Shown here one piece after another: positions 1-10,263 of a stretch of DNA of 64,000 nucleotides. Where the stretch lies: contig CM035807.1 in NCBI GenBank assembly GCA_020466095.1, positions 64,480,561 to 64,544,560 on the forward strand, read 5' to 3'. Both the position numbers and the translations under genes were made by a program. Origin of the DNA: Chlorops oryzae (lineage: Eukaryota > Arthropoda > Insecta > Diptera > Chloropidae). Numbering within the stretch: the first letter of the stretch is position 1; the number at the start of each line of letters is the position of its first letter. The notes under the pieces were generated by a model that saw only the letters and a program-made list of their open reading frames with translations, was not told the origin of the DNA and ran no database searches.

Positions 1-780
1 GTCCCTTACCAACCTCAATACATGGAAACGCATATGGCATAACAATAATGTGCGAATTAACAAAATACTTAATAGCCATACCCGTTCCAGACAAATCTGC
101 CAAAACAATAGCTAAGGCAATAGTTGAACATTGTATCTTAATTTATGGACCAATTAACGAAATACTTACAGACTCAGGTACCGAATATAAAAATCAAATA
201 CTTTTAGAACTTTGCAAATTACTCAATATAAAACAGTTAAACTCAACCCCATACCATCACCAAACACTCGGTATGGTGGAACGACGTCATAGAACCTTTA
301 ATGAGTATATTAGGTCATACTTATCTCCTGAAAAAACCGATTGGGACGATTGGTTGAAGTATTTTGCTTATTGCTTCAACACAACACCGTCCTCGACTCA
401 TGGCTATACACCATTCGAATTAGTTTACGGCAAAACACCTAGACCGTTTAACTTTCTAAATGGAACAACTGATCCTGTCTATAATTTCGAAAATTACGTC
501 AAATAATTTAAATTTAGGTTGCAAGAGGCCCAAAAGCGAGCCTTTAAATTAATCGAAAATGCCAAGATTCAATCAAAAACAAACTATGACAAAAAGGCAA
601 TACCTCAAAATATTCAAGTCAAAGATAAAATCTACCTCCGTGACGAATCCAGTCGCAAATTGGAAAATGTTTTCAAAGGCCCATATGAAGTTACTGAAAT
701 TTGATAATAGAGGAAATTGCAAAATAAAAATAGGCAATAAATTTGCCATTGTACATAAAAATAGATTAAAATTACAATAA
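1..780 (+). pseudogene. Ty3/gypsy integrase, C-terminal part (broken)
   Basis: Integrase would catalyse insertion of the retrotransposon cDNA. The frame open from 48 to 506 carries the second catalytic Asp in TDSGTEY and the catalytic Glu in GMVERRHRTF; the first Asp and the zinc-binding N-terminus lie left of the window. After a stop at 504-506 the protein resumes in another frame (519-704) with the C-terminal GPY-type segment (FKGPYEV), then shifts once more and ends near 780. At least two lesions therefore interrupt it. The protein is close to the reverse-strand integrase at 17690-18486 (shared CELTKYLIA and PYHHQTLGMVER), so both belong to one family or two sister families. Family assignment is from motifs; the subfamily is not determined. 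Confidence 0.85.
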
Positions 781-1029
781 AAATTTATTACTGTTAAACT
801 GATGTGCATCATCTTAATAAATAAATAATTAGTTTAATACTTCAATTAACAAATTTACCTCAATATTGAAAATTTCAAAATATTACTTCATTAGATTTAT
901 CAATTTAAATTAATAAATGAATAATAAATACTAGAGATCCTAAATAACTATTAAATTTTTTTTTAGAATCGAAAAAATTGCTTTTAAAACGACGAAAATT
1001 TTTGACGTTAGTCGATAATACTTATGATT

Positions 1030-1500
1030 GGGATTTTTTTGTTTTTCGTTGCACAAAACTTTTATTTTTTGATAAATATTTTTTACGCTGCCTTGTAACA
1101 ATTATGAATGAGAAAAAATTTTTTCCGTTGCTCATAATTTTAAGCGTTCAATAAATATTTTTTACGTTGCTTCAAAACGATTGTGAGTGAGAAAAAAACT
1201 TTTCCGTTTCTTATAAGCTTTTAATTTCAATTAATAGTTTTTAATTTATTTCGTTAAGAGAGAAAATATATGTATAGTGGTATACTGGTGATACCATTCT
1301 ACTGATATCAATAATAGCGCTGCTGATCGCGGTCATAATTAGGCAACGTAAAAACAATTTATTGAAAAATAAATGTTATAAGCAACGGGAAAAAATTTTT
1401 CTCATTCATAATTGTTATGAGGCAACGTAAAAAATATTTATCGAACGATAAAAATTATGAGCAACGGAAAAAAAAAATTTCTTCAATAACTGTTATAGAA
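1030..1500. repeat. AT-rich fold-back repeat downstream of gypsy integrase
   Basis: The left arm (about 1033-1215) and right arm (about 1344-1490) are imperfect inverted copies built on words such as ATAAATATTTTTTACG and CCGTTGCTCATAA. Each arm also repeats its own unit with a period near 80 bp. The surrounding 781-1747 is AT-rich with no coding signal. It sits between the gypsy integrase end and the polypurine tract, so it is either part of that element's 3' untranslated region or an insertion into it. No target-site duplication was resolved. Confidence 0.6.
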
Positions 1501-1893
1501 AAATGAAATATATTTTCATTGTTTGAAACTGTTATCTTAAAATGAATATTTTTAAATACAAACTTTAATAGTTATAGTCCAATTTTTTTCCTTATTTCTT
1601 ATAACTGTTATGTCTCTGATAAATACATCTTAAAAAAAAAAAAAAAAAAAACTAATATTTCAATTTTACATTTATAAGATAAATACTTTTACTTTATACC
1701 TAAACATTATTAAATTATGAAAAATCTCTATTCTAAAGATTTTTCACAAAAGAGGGAAGGTGTTGCATGAATATGACGCGTAAGCGCCTTAGCGCCCTAA
1801 ATCGCCTTAGCGCCTTAAATCTAAATTCACATACCGACCCTGCACGGTTAATTTACGTTACGGCCCTGTATGCCTGAAAGCATATGTAACAAG

Positions 1894-2051
1894 ACACTTC
1901 GAGCAAAGCACTTATAGCATTGAAGGGAACGAAGGCCAAAACATCAAATGCAAGCCAACGGAATGTAACCAAACACTTCGAGCAATGCACTTATAGCATT
2001 GAAAGAAGTGAAGGTCAAAACATCAAACGCAGGCAACTAAACACATGCAAT
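1894..2051. repeat. 79-bp tandem duplication inside the LTR
   Basis: ACACTTCGAGCA starts at 1894 and again at 1973; both units continue with CACTTATAGCATTGAA and a later AAAACATCAAA block. There are two imperfect units. Such duplications are common in LTR U3 regions, where they can hold enhancer sites; no function is visible here. Confidence 0.7.
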
Positions 2052-2262
2052 GCATGAGCCGATACTGTGTTATGACAGAATTCCAATATCGAATCAATTG
2101 GGCATAACCCAAAATTGGTCATTTGACACTTCTCAAATGTCAGCCAAATTCGGTGCGGCATTTCTCCTCTTTTGAATCAGCATTTATAAATACATAAGAT
2201 ATATACATAACATTTATCGATACATAACATTTACATATACATAACATTTATATATACATAAC

Positions 2263-2492
2263 CAGCCCGATTCTGAATATTCCCGGGGAACGAATTCCCG
2301 GGGAATTTACTTTTCTCGAGACTAAAACTCTCCATTTTCAAATAGATAGGGTAAGAAAAATTATGGGTATGGGTCAAATACCAATTTCCCATCAAATTTC
2401 TTCCCCCAAATATTTAAAAAAGAAGAATTTTACTCTCGAGAAAAGTACATTCCCCGGGAATTTGTTCCCCGGGAATATTCAGAATCGGGCTG
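2263..2492. mobile_element. Non-autonomous DNA element (MITE) with CAGCCCGATTCTG ends
   Basis: The element starts CAGCCCGATTCTGAATATTC and ends with its reverse complement. The two arms pair over nearly 60 bp, including two CCCGGGGAA blocks per arm, with few mismatches. It is 230 bp long and has no coding capacity. The flanks both show AAC, so a 3-bp target-site duplication is possible but weak. It lies in the gypsy LTR and is therefore younger than it. The superfamily is not assigned. Confidence 0.75.
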
Positions 2493-2989
2493 AACATTTC
2501 TCCTCTCATGGAATAAGTATAAAAGAAATTAGAATGTTTAAGGAAAGAACAATTGGAGTTTCAACGTCAAAGGTTTGGACGCCTGATTCTGGCTTCGGCT
2601 GAATACGGTCCTACCTTAAAAATAAAAGACTACCAAACAAATAAAGTCTTCATTATTTTTTTGGAATACGTTGGTCATCCCTTCATAAGAAGGAATAACT
2701 TTACAATATCATATTTATTAGCGTCGCATTTCCATTCTGCTATGCAACAAGTATTTTTAAAAATCGTCAGGTTCGCTTGAGCACTATCGAAGGAAAGAAT
2801 TCACCAGTGGCGACTCGCCATGCTCATATTTTAGCGTGTACTAGCACAAAAAAAAGCATACGAAAACAAACAGCGTCAGTTGCGCTGCTCTCTCGCATTC
2901 TCTCGAAATTTAAAAAAACAGCTTTCGAACTCACATGTACACGCGGTCGGTGTGAAAGCTATAAAACAGCTTTTGAATTTCACTTATGG

Positions 2990-4765
2990 ACTTTTAATGG
3001 GCCTGAAAACTTCTGGTTAAAATACAAAAAGCACATAAGTGCGCATATTCATACTAACTATAAAATTGAATGCATTGATCATATTGACAATGCCGCAACT
3101 GTTTTAAACTCTTATCTGGCATCAGCAGCGCCAAAATCGACACCTAATACTAAATATGGAATGGCAGCGGGTCCGTTCTCCGTTGGCCAAAAACAAGCTA
3201 AGAGAAGTAGAAAAAAAGCTAAGAGCAAGTTTAAATAGGGAGAAGGATCTAAAACCCGCAACTTTGTCGAGAACCTTACGCCCAGAGGCTCAAATCGTAG
3301 TTCCTTTTTGTTGGCAAGCCGCTATAGGAAGACCCCAGTACAGAGCAAAACACCCGTTCGGTGTCTCAATAGTAGATGGGCGCGCTCAGGTGAAGAGAAA
3401 GCTATGGCTTTTGCTTTACACCTCAATAAGTTATTCCAACCGAATCCGGGCAATGCTGAGCATATTCTCCCAACTTTGTCCGAAAATACTCGTAAAATTT
3501 CCATACAAATCAGCAAAAAAGCCCCGGGACATGATCTTGTCACTCCAAAAATGTTAAAAAATATACCATCCGTAGCAGTACAGTTTTAAACAGTCTTATT
3601 TAATGAAATTAATGAATTCAGCTACTTCCCAAACAATTTGAAACGGTCGGTTATTAAAATGGTGCCTAAGCCAGGAAAAGATCCTACCCAAACATCCTCT
3701 TATAGACCAATTAGCCTCCTGCCGTGTCTCTCAAAATTATTCGAAAAGTTTCTCATAGCTAAGTTAACACCTTATCTGCAAGAGCAGAACATTATCCCTC
3801 CACATCAATTCGGGTTTAGAAAACAACGCGGAACTATTGAACAGGTAAATCGGATTACAAATGAAATAAGACTTGCCTATGAAAATCGGGAGTACTGCTC
3901 TGCAGTATTCCTTGATGTGCGACAACCGTTCGATACAATTTGGCATGATGGACTGTTGTACAAAATCAGAAGATCACTTCCCCTTAATTTTCACGCGATC
4001 TTTGAGTCATACTTAAAACATAGAATTTTTCCAGTAAGACATAACTCATTTATTACAAAAACCTTTCAAATAAACGCAGGAGTCCCCCAAGGGATTGTTG
4101 TTGGGCCTTTTCTTTACCTTGTTTACAGAGCAGATATTCCAAATAACGATAGAATATTGATTTCAACATTTCCTGATGACACAGCGGTACTTAGTCGACA
4201 CAAGGACATAAATATCGCAACTTCTGAGCTCCAAGATCACTTGAGCGAAATCCAAAGCTGGTTATCTAAATGGCAAATCAAAATTATTTAGCCTAAATGT
4301 CAGCACATTAATTTCATGCTCAATAGAAAAGCTTCTCCAGACATTTTGCTTAATAATGTACGCATCCCACAATGTAAGGAAGTCACATATCTCGTTATTC
4401 ATTTGGACAAAAGACTTATATGGCGTTAGCATTTTGAAGCAAACAGAACCCAAATGAAGCTTAAAGCCAACAGCCTGCACTGGTTAATAAATAGCCGCTC
4501 TCCTTTAAAGCTTGAATATAAAATCCTTCTATACAACCAAGTTATAAAACCAATATGGACGTATGGTTTATAATTGTATGGAAATGCCAGCTCTTCGAAT
4601 ATAAAAATCCGGCAAAGAGCGCAGTTCAAGATCCTAAGGACTATAACAGCAGCTCCTTAGTTTGTTTCGAATGAACGGATCCATAAAGAGCTCAACGTAG
4701 AACTGGTAAAAACATAGTTTACCAATATCAAAGAGAAATACTTCAATCAATGGCGCAGACATATA
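2990..4765 (+). pseudogene. Jockey-like LINE ORF2, 5'-truncated (reverse transcriptase)
   Basis: This is a non-LTR retrotransposon reverse transcriptase, which would prime cDNA synthesis on nicked target DNA. The linker upstream of the RT (WLKYKKHISAH, IDHIDNAATVLNSYL) is readable from about 3013. The RT core is in 3638-4291: SYRPISLLPCLSKLFEK, HQFGFRKQRGT, GVPQGIVVGP, and FPDDTAVLS where the catalytic FADD is expected (Ala to Pro). A C-terminal part continues in other frames to about 4765 (RQRAQFKILRTITAAP). At least five stops or frameshifts break it, and no endonuclease domain precedes it, so the copy is truncated and dead. The closest relative in the window is the LINE at 24963-28761. Confidence 0.85.
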
Positions 4766-5353
4766 AATTTACTTGCCCGTGGATTTCGCATACATCGTAC
4801 TCTTCGAGATTGAAACGAAATGACCGGCCAGCAATTACAAATCGTTCTACAACAGCAGGTGCAATCCATTCACATCCATCAACTCAGCTTTCCCAGATGA
4901 TCGTCAACTCGGTTGGTGCACTTCATGCACCCTTGCAATCCACACACATTCATACACTCAGCTTTCCTAGCTTATCGTGATCTCGGTCGGTGCACTCCGT
5001 GCACCCTTGCAATCCACGCACATTCATAAACTCAGCTTTCCTAGCTGATCGTCTACTCGGTGGGTGCACTCTTTGCAGCTTTGCAATCCACACACAGCCT
5101 AGATCCTTAAAATCGTCATTTCCGCACCATCAATATTACACGTGTTTCTTCACACATCAGCAAACCCTAGTTTTTGGTATCCGAGGCCCACAATGAACTT
5201 ATTACTAAGTCATAAACTTTTCAATTAATAAATTGCTTTGTGATTTGTAATATTGTAAAATTAGGTGTAGGAGTTAAAAACTTATTGTTAGACTCCTATC
5301 TTAGAGGAGTGATCCAATAAATAATAAAACGTTTACAAAAAAAAAAAAAAAAA
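4766..5353 (+). repeat. LINE 3' UTR with 74-bp tandem repeats and poly(A) tail
   Basis: TCAGCTTTCC recurs at 4884, 4958 and 5032, giving a 74-bp period over about three units; each unit has GGTGCACT, TGCACCCTTGCAATCCA and a CATTCAT block. After the array comes TTATTGTTAGACTCCTATCTTAGAGGAGT and an AATAAATAATAAAA signal, then 17 adenines (5337-5353). The same TTATTGTTAG...AATAAATAAT tail occurs before the poly(A) of the LINE at 28761, which supports a common 3' end. Confidence 0.75.
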
Positions 5354-5640
5354 TAGAGACGTTTGATAGTCGAAATTGGGTGCGGGCTCGATGGAACTCC
5401 TACTACGCTTAATGGTGATTGCCTAAGTGCGCAAACACTGGCCATAAATAATGTCTATCACAGTCGAAGTAAGCACATAGACATAAGGTATCATTTCATT
5501 AGACACATTATTCAGAGGGGTTATATAGAAATAAAGAACATTTTTACCCAGGACATGATAGCTGACATACTGACCAAGAATTGGCTTAGAAGGAAACATA
5601 ATGAACTAGTGAAATAATTATCTATGGAGTAACCTATAAA
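5354..5640 (+). pseudogene. Ty1/copia RNase H C-terminus
   Basis: The frame 5363-5617 encodes the last part of a copia-type RNase H: the family signature NVYHSRSKHIDIRYHFIR, then GYIEIKNIFTQDMIADILTK and a short basic tail ending in a natural stop. Upstream domains of copia pol are absent; the LINE poly(A) abuts it on the left. It is therefore only the 3' end of an element, though this short stretch has no frameshift. Confidence 0.85.
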
Positions 5641-5662
5641 TTTTATACATATTATATCGTAT

Positions 5663-5890
5663 TGTAGAAGGGTGTAGAAAGTAATATTTCTACTTTGAAC
5701 AATGCGATTGTTTGTATATCAAGTTAGCCTAGAAAAACTAAGAAACTTAGAAAATAAGATGATGTAAGATATAAATTCACAAAAAAAAGTAATATGCTTT
5801 CATAGCCTCAAACTGAAAACATCGATTTATTCTAACAGAAAGGACATATGTTAATAAAAGCATACTCGGATGGAAATTGCCTAAAAAAAT
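5663..5890 (+). mobile_element. Copia-type 3' LTR, partial
   Basis: The purine-rich GTAGAAGGG (5664-5672) immediately precedes TGTAGAAAGTAATATTTC at 5673, about 55 bp after the RNase H stop, as expected for a copia 3' LTR. The right boundary is not defined because no second LTR is present; the CTAG-rich array starts near 5895. Confidence 0.5.
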
Positions 5891-5894
5891 CTAT

Positions 5895-6345
5895 TTATTA
5901 GCTATGGCCTAGCTAGTGCCTAACAAGCGCCTAGCTGGCGTTGCCCTACTAAATAAATCTAGTCTGGCGCTAGCTAGGCGCTAGCTAGAACCTCCCCTGC
6001 AAGAGCGGTGACTAGAATAATCTAGACAGGGCCTAGCTAGCTTTCTCTAGGTAAAGCCCGGACAGCAAACTCTAGCCTAGCGCTAGCTAGCGCCTAGCTA
6101 GTTTCGACCGACTAGATAAATCTAGTCTGCCGATAGTTAAGCGCTAGCTAGAGCCACCCCTCTAGGGGCGATGACTAGACTAATCTAGACAGGGCCTTGC
6201 TAGTTTTCTCAAGGTAAGGCCCGGATAGAAAACTCTAGCCTGGCGCTAGCTAGCGCCTAGCTGGACTTGCCCAACTAGATAAATCTAGTCTGGCGATAGT
6301 AAGGCGCTAGCTAGAGCCACCCCTGTAGGGGCGATGACTACACTG
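5895..6345. repeat. CTAG-palindrome-rich 163-bp tandem array
   Basis: The word (A/G)ATAAATCTAGTCTG starts near 5951, 6114 and 6277, an exact 163-bp spacing, giving about 2.6 units. Each unit is filled with CTAG palindromes, chiefly GGCGCTAGCTAG and GCGCCTAGCTAG, plus a conserved GAGCCACCCCT...GGGGCGATGACTA segment. The array stops abruptly at CACTGAAAAAATTTT. No coding potential is seen. A related array lies at 8160-8365 on the other side of the mariner. Confidence 0.85.
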
Positions 6346-6461
6346 AAAAAATTTTGCATCGTTCTTTCTACGATAGGAAGACAGAAAAATATAATAGAAT
6401 CTACGTAAAAAACAATAAGTTCTACTGTCAATCTAATTGTTTATACTGTTTCCCACTTATA

Positions 6462-7741
6462 TTAGGTGTAGTAAAAAGATATTTTTCCAATAGATGGCGT
6501 TATTTATCTGCATCTCGCGTTGTATAAGTCCGATCGTGTTCCGCTAGGGGGCATTAGAAAGATGACAGTTCCTACTAAAAAGCTTTTTTGACACTTTTTT
6601 CATTGATTGATTCAGTTTTGTTTGAGAGCTTGTCAAAGATGGACATCAGCAAAGAGAAAATTCGCTACATTTTACAGTTTTTCTTCGATAAGGGAGAAAA
6701 CGCAAGCCAGGCGGCTGAAAATGTGAATAGCGTTTATGGACCTGATACTGTAACAGCCAATCATGCGCAATTTTGGTTTCGTCGATTCCGTTCCGGTAAC
6801 TTCGATGTCAAGGATGCACCACGCACTGAAAGGCCAATTGTCGAAAATGTCGATCAAATCATGGAAATTATCGAGTCCGACCGTCATGTTAGCACTGTTT
6901 CCATTGCAAAAGAGCTAAAGATTGCACAAAAAACCGTTTGGAACCATTTGAATAAGGCTGGATACACAAAGAAGCTCGATGTATGGGTGCCACACGAGTT
7001 AAAGCAAAAAAACCTCATAGACCGAATTTCCATCTGCGAATCGCTGCTGAACCGCAACAAAATCGACCCATTTCTGAAGCGGTTGGTGACTGGTGATGAA
7101 AAGTGGGTCACTTACGACAACGTCAAGCGAAAACAGTCGTGGTCGAAACACGGTGAACCGGCGGAAACGGTGGCCAAGCCAGGATTGACGGCCAGGAAGG
7201 TTTTGCTGTGTGTTTGGTGGGATTGGCAGGGAATTATCTACTATGAGCTGCTCCCATACGGCAAAACTCTTAACTCGGAACTCTACTGTCAACAATTGGA
7301 CCGTCTAAAGGAAGCAATCGCCCATTAGCGGCCAGCTTTGGCCAATAGGAGAGGAATTGTCTTCCATCAGGACAACGCCAGGCCACACACATCGATAGTG
7401 ACTCGCCAAAAGCTCCGGGAGTTTGATTGGGAGGTTCTTCTGCATCCACCTTATAGTCCGGACCTGGCACCAAGTGATTACCATCTGTTCCTGTCCATGG
7501 CGAACAATTTTGCTGGTAAAACATTCGCTTCAAGAGAGGCTTCTGAAATTCGACTGTCTCAATTTTTTGCTAATAGGAACGAGGGCTTCTATGAGAGAGG
7601 CATAATGAAATTACCTTTAAAATGGCAACAAGTTATCGAACAAAACGGCGCATATTTGACCTAAATCGGGTCATTCTAACTATCTTAAATAAAGCCCTCA
7701 ATTTAATGCAAAAATAATGGATTTCTTTTTACTACAACTAA
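6462..7741 (+). mobile_element. mariner element, apparently complete with TA target duplication
   Basis: The left terminal repeat TTAGGTGTAGTAAAAAGAT (6462) and the reverse complement of the right end (TTAGTTGTAGTAAAAAGAA, ending 7741) match with two or three differences. Both ends are flanked by TA (6460-6461 and 7742-7743), the mariner target duplication. Length is 1280 bp, normal for the family. It encodes the transposase at 6639-7664, which has one internal stop. Confidence 0.9.
6639..7664 (+). pseudogene. mariner transposase (cecropia/Hsmar1-like lineage) with one nonsense codon
   Basis: This is a cut-and-paste transposase with an N-terminal paired-type DNA-binding domain (two helix-turn-helix units, about residues 1-115) and a DD34D catalytic domain. 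The ATG at 6639 gives MDISKEKIRY. Signature WVPHEL is present; the catalytic aspartates are seen in VTGDEKW, FHQDNARPH and YSPDLAPSDYHLF. The frame is continuous except for a TAG at 7326-7328, after which it continues in the same frame to the TAA at 7662-7664, about 341 codons in all. A single nonsense change thus inactivates an otherwise complete gene. Similarity to the cecropia/Hsmar1 lineage is from motif memory; it is clearly distinct from the Himar1-like copies at 18487 and 50415. Confidence 0.88.
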
Positions 7742-7767
7742 TATAAATATAATAAAACTAGCATGCT

Positions 7768-7850
7768 CAAATCATATCTCGCGATAGCGTAGTTGAAGTG
7801 TGCTAGATTTGTAATCGGGAAAGTCCGAGTTCGAACCCTGACGCAGGGCA
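7768..7850 (+). repeat. tRNA-like (SINE-like) fragment with A- and B-box-like words
   Basis: An A-box-like ATAGCGTAGTTGAAG is followed, about 40 bp later, by GAGTTCGAACCC, which resembles a pol III B box. The arms do not fold into a proper tRNA: the T stem does not pair. It is more likely a degenerate tRNA-derived SINE or a chance match than a tRNA gene. Sequence to about 8120 is AT-rich with no coding signal. Confidence 0.3.
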
Positions 7851-8124
7851 AAGAGTTTGTTAAAAAATGGAGAATCAAACAGGCAAGTAGTAAATTTAAG
7901 CGACGAAATGCAGAGAAACTAAAAGTTGCACGCAAACCAATAAAACAAGTTGCTTTCGTCAACCCTTCCAAAACGTCACGCACAAACTCTTTCAAGAAAT
8001 TCCTATAGAATCTTTTATTTTAATTTTTTAAGCATAAATAGATTGGATAAAAGATTTATTTCTCAGTTTTTTTTAATAATGTAAATGTTTAATTGTCTAC
8101 ATTTCCAAAAAAAAAACCAAAACG

Positions 8125-8160
8125 CTCGCTGGAGCAGGGATCGAACCCGCCGACAAGAAT
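8125..8160 (-). repeat. tRNA T-arm-like sequence on the reverse strand
   Basis: Read on the reverse strand this holds GCGGGTTCGATCCCTGC, a paired T stem and loop (GCGGG/CCTGC), then TCCAGCGA like an acceptor strand, then a long T run like a pol III terminator. No matching 5' acceptor (CGCTGGA) or clear D arm was found upstream, where the CTAG array lies instead. It is a tRNA-derived remnant at best. Confidence 0.35.
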
Positions 8161-8365
8161 TTAATAGCCGGGTACTAGATAGCTATTACTAGCCGGGCGT
8201 TAGATAGAAACGACTATCCGGGCGCTAGCTAGAAATAACTAGCCCGGCGCTATCTAGCCGAACCATTAACAAACTAGGAAGGCGCTAGCTAGACTTTACT
8301 AGCTAAGCCCAAGATATAAACTAAATAGCTAGGGCCTAGCTAGCGCCGAGAAAGAATTTCCAGCC
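8160..8365. repeat. CTAG-palindrome array with about 25-bp period
   Basis: CCGGG(C/T) cores recur at about 8168, 8193, 8218 and 8243, a period of 25 bp, each followed by a variant of GCGCTAGCTAGAAA. Further GGCGCTAGCTAG and GGGCCTAGCTAGCGCC words continue to about 8350. It shares the vocabulary of the array at 5895-6345 but with a shorter period, and directly abuts the tRNA-like T arm at 8125-8160. Confidence 0.75.
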
Positions 8366-8477
8366 GGGATAAATATGTACAAAAAATATTAAATATAATT
8401 GTATAATAATAATATTACAGTTATATTATTAGAGAAAATCAACGATAGCAGCTACTGTTTCTTCCTTAAAGTAAAAA

Positions 8478-9211
8478 TGGAAAGCAGAATTCAAACGTTT
8501 TAAATGCCGGCACAAATTGAATCTTTAACACAGAGAGTTAATGAATTTGAAAATTAAACAAAAAACTATAGTCTTAAATTTCGTGAGGTCCTAGAGTCCC
8601 TTAAAAATAAAAGGAGTTTTTTGGCGCTACTAAATAATCAGTTAGAGATAAGGTAAACGAAGAAGAGTTTGATATCTTCTCGAAAACATATCGGAAGCAT
8701 CCTCAAATACTAAAGCCATTGCGGAGTAAAAGAAGTATCACGACTCAAATGAGGCATTAAAGGGACAAAGCAAGGACCTTAAAAGTTTTCTCGCGCAAGC
8801 AGACATTGCCTTAGTGGACCAACAAGCCGAGATATAAGGGCTGAAAGCAGGGTTGGACAGCACAAGGCAAAACGTAAATAAAATCTAGGAGCAAAAAATT
8901 TATATCGAAAAACAAAGATAGCAGATTCGAATTCTCAGAGAAAGACTGATACAAACGACGAAAGATGAAATAGTTCAGATTAAAATTCCGAAGATGATTA
9001 CGACTACCAGTCAAGTTTCAACACAACTGTCTCCAAATTTAAGAAGACACAATCTTCCACCAGTATCATTTCCACCCCCGCCGCCACCACCTAATGCAAT
9101 AAGTTCACAGAGCTCAATAGGGAGTCCATTGAATGATGAATTAACTCCCCAACCACGTCTTGTTGTAAACATGCCCCGTCCGCACACAAATATTTTTCAA
9201 TTAACGTATTA
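8478..9211 (+). pseudogene. Degenerate coding remnant, coiled-coil-like then proline-rich, unknown
   Basis: Conceptual translation in one frame gives Gln/Glu/Lys-rich, coiled-coil-like stretches (for example AQIESLTQRVNEFEN) interrupted by many stops. The last open part (8994-9211) has a run of seven prolines (SFPPPPPPPNAIS). It could be the gag-like protein of a retroelement or another decayed ORF; I do not recognise a family and no domain is visible. About 12 stops or frame changes make function very unlikely. Confidence 0.3.
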
Positions 9212-9826
9212 AAAGAGGGGCAGATGGCTATGAACTTTTACACCGTATCAGATATATTTCGAAGCTTTTTAATAAACAGTTTGAATCTGTACCAAAAACA
9301 GCACGCCTTTGTGCCGACTAGCAAACGTGTGCAACAAAGATAAAGCACCATTTACGGCAGTATATGCCAAACAAACCACATAAGTGGGGCATAAAATTGT
9401 TTGTTTTGTGCGACACTTTCAGTTATTCATGCAGATTCTAAATATTTATTGGAGCTGGTGGCAACATTGTCCTACCAGGTGCACCAGACCTAGGTCCCAC
9501 ATCGAATGTTGTCGTTCGTCTCACTGATACAGTTCCTGATTTTTGTAACCATGTTGTTTATTTTGGCAAATTTTATACCTCTTTACCCCTTCTGATATAC
9601 ACCTATTGAACCATTCGTTCTTACAGGATTCCTTAATCGTAAGCCTGAATTCCAATTGCGCAGGAGCTGCGTAACGTGAATTCCTGCAAACGTTCAACAC
9701 ATGAAAGCATATGGAAGCACGTTCAATCAACTTCCCGCATGCTCACGCACACGCACGAGTTCGAAAAATTTAACATTTCCAGCGCGTGAGCAACATGACA
9801 GCTGAGTAAAACAGTTGAAAAATTAC
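9212..9826. other. No gene seen
   Basis: This is non-coding sequence with short hydrophobic frames in the + direction near 9450-9600 but no motif. I see no repeat structure. Confidence 0.5.
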
Positions 9827-9835
9827 AAAAACAGT

Positions 9836-10263
9836 AGTGTCCGACCGAAGGTGAATTTTTAGCCGATGCCGAAGCCGAAGCCGAACAATCGGCAGAGTTG
9901 AAGACTTCGGCCGAAGACCGAAGGCCGAAGCCGAATGAAAAACATTTTACAGTAGGGAAACAAAATCAATCTTTATTCATTTGACAAGCACAAAAAAAAA
10001 CCGCTCAAATTTTCTCTAAATTCTTTCGCTTTAGTCGCCCACAAAGTGCGAATTTACGGCAATAATTCACTAGTGTAAAAGGTCTCAATGAAGCAATTGA
10101 AAATCTATCGTGACTTTTTTACTTCCATTAAAATGCAAAAATATTCGGCTAAAATATTCGGCTAAAATATTCGGCTTTTTCCAGCCGAAGCCGAAGATTA
10201 AGAATTGGCCGATTTTGCCGATTACCGAAGCCGAAGCCGAAGCCGAACCTTCGGTCGTACACT
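9836..10263. mobile_element. MITE with GCCGAA hexamer arms and 9-bp target duplication
   Basis: The ends AGTGTCCGACCGAAGGT and, at the right end in reverse complement, AGTGTACGACCGAAGGT match at all but one base. AAAAACAGT is present on both sides (9827-9835 and 10264-10272), a clean 9-bp target duplication. Each arm continues into GCCGAA/TTCGGC hexamer repeats (about 9863-9935 and 10147-10250), and the 428-bp element has no ORF of note. A 9-bp duplication fits Mutator-like elements; the superfamily call is inference. The middle (9940-10140) is AT-rich. Confidence 0.85.

Larger units (their letters stand above)
1748..2690 (+). mobile_element. 3' polypurine tract and LTR of the gypsy element
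   Basis: A purine run ending AGAGGGAAGG (1751-1760) is followed directly by TGTTGCATGA at 1761, the usual polypurine tract/LTR start arrangement. The inferred LTR contains a 79-bp tandem duplication (about 1894-2050), an ATACATAACATTT microsatellite (about 2190-2262), a nested MITE (2263-2492), a TATA-like TATAAAAG near 2517 and AATAAA-like signals near 2623 and 2640. The right end is not defined because no second LTR copy is in the window; 2690 is an estimate. It most likely belongs to the element whose integrase is at 1-780. Confidence 0.55.

Noticed and set aside
7768..7850. Functional tRNA gene
   Set aside because: The T stem does not pair, and no acceptor or anticodon stem can be formed.
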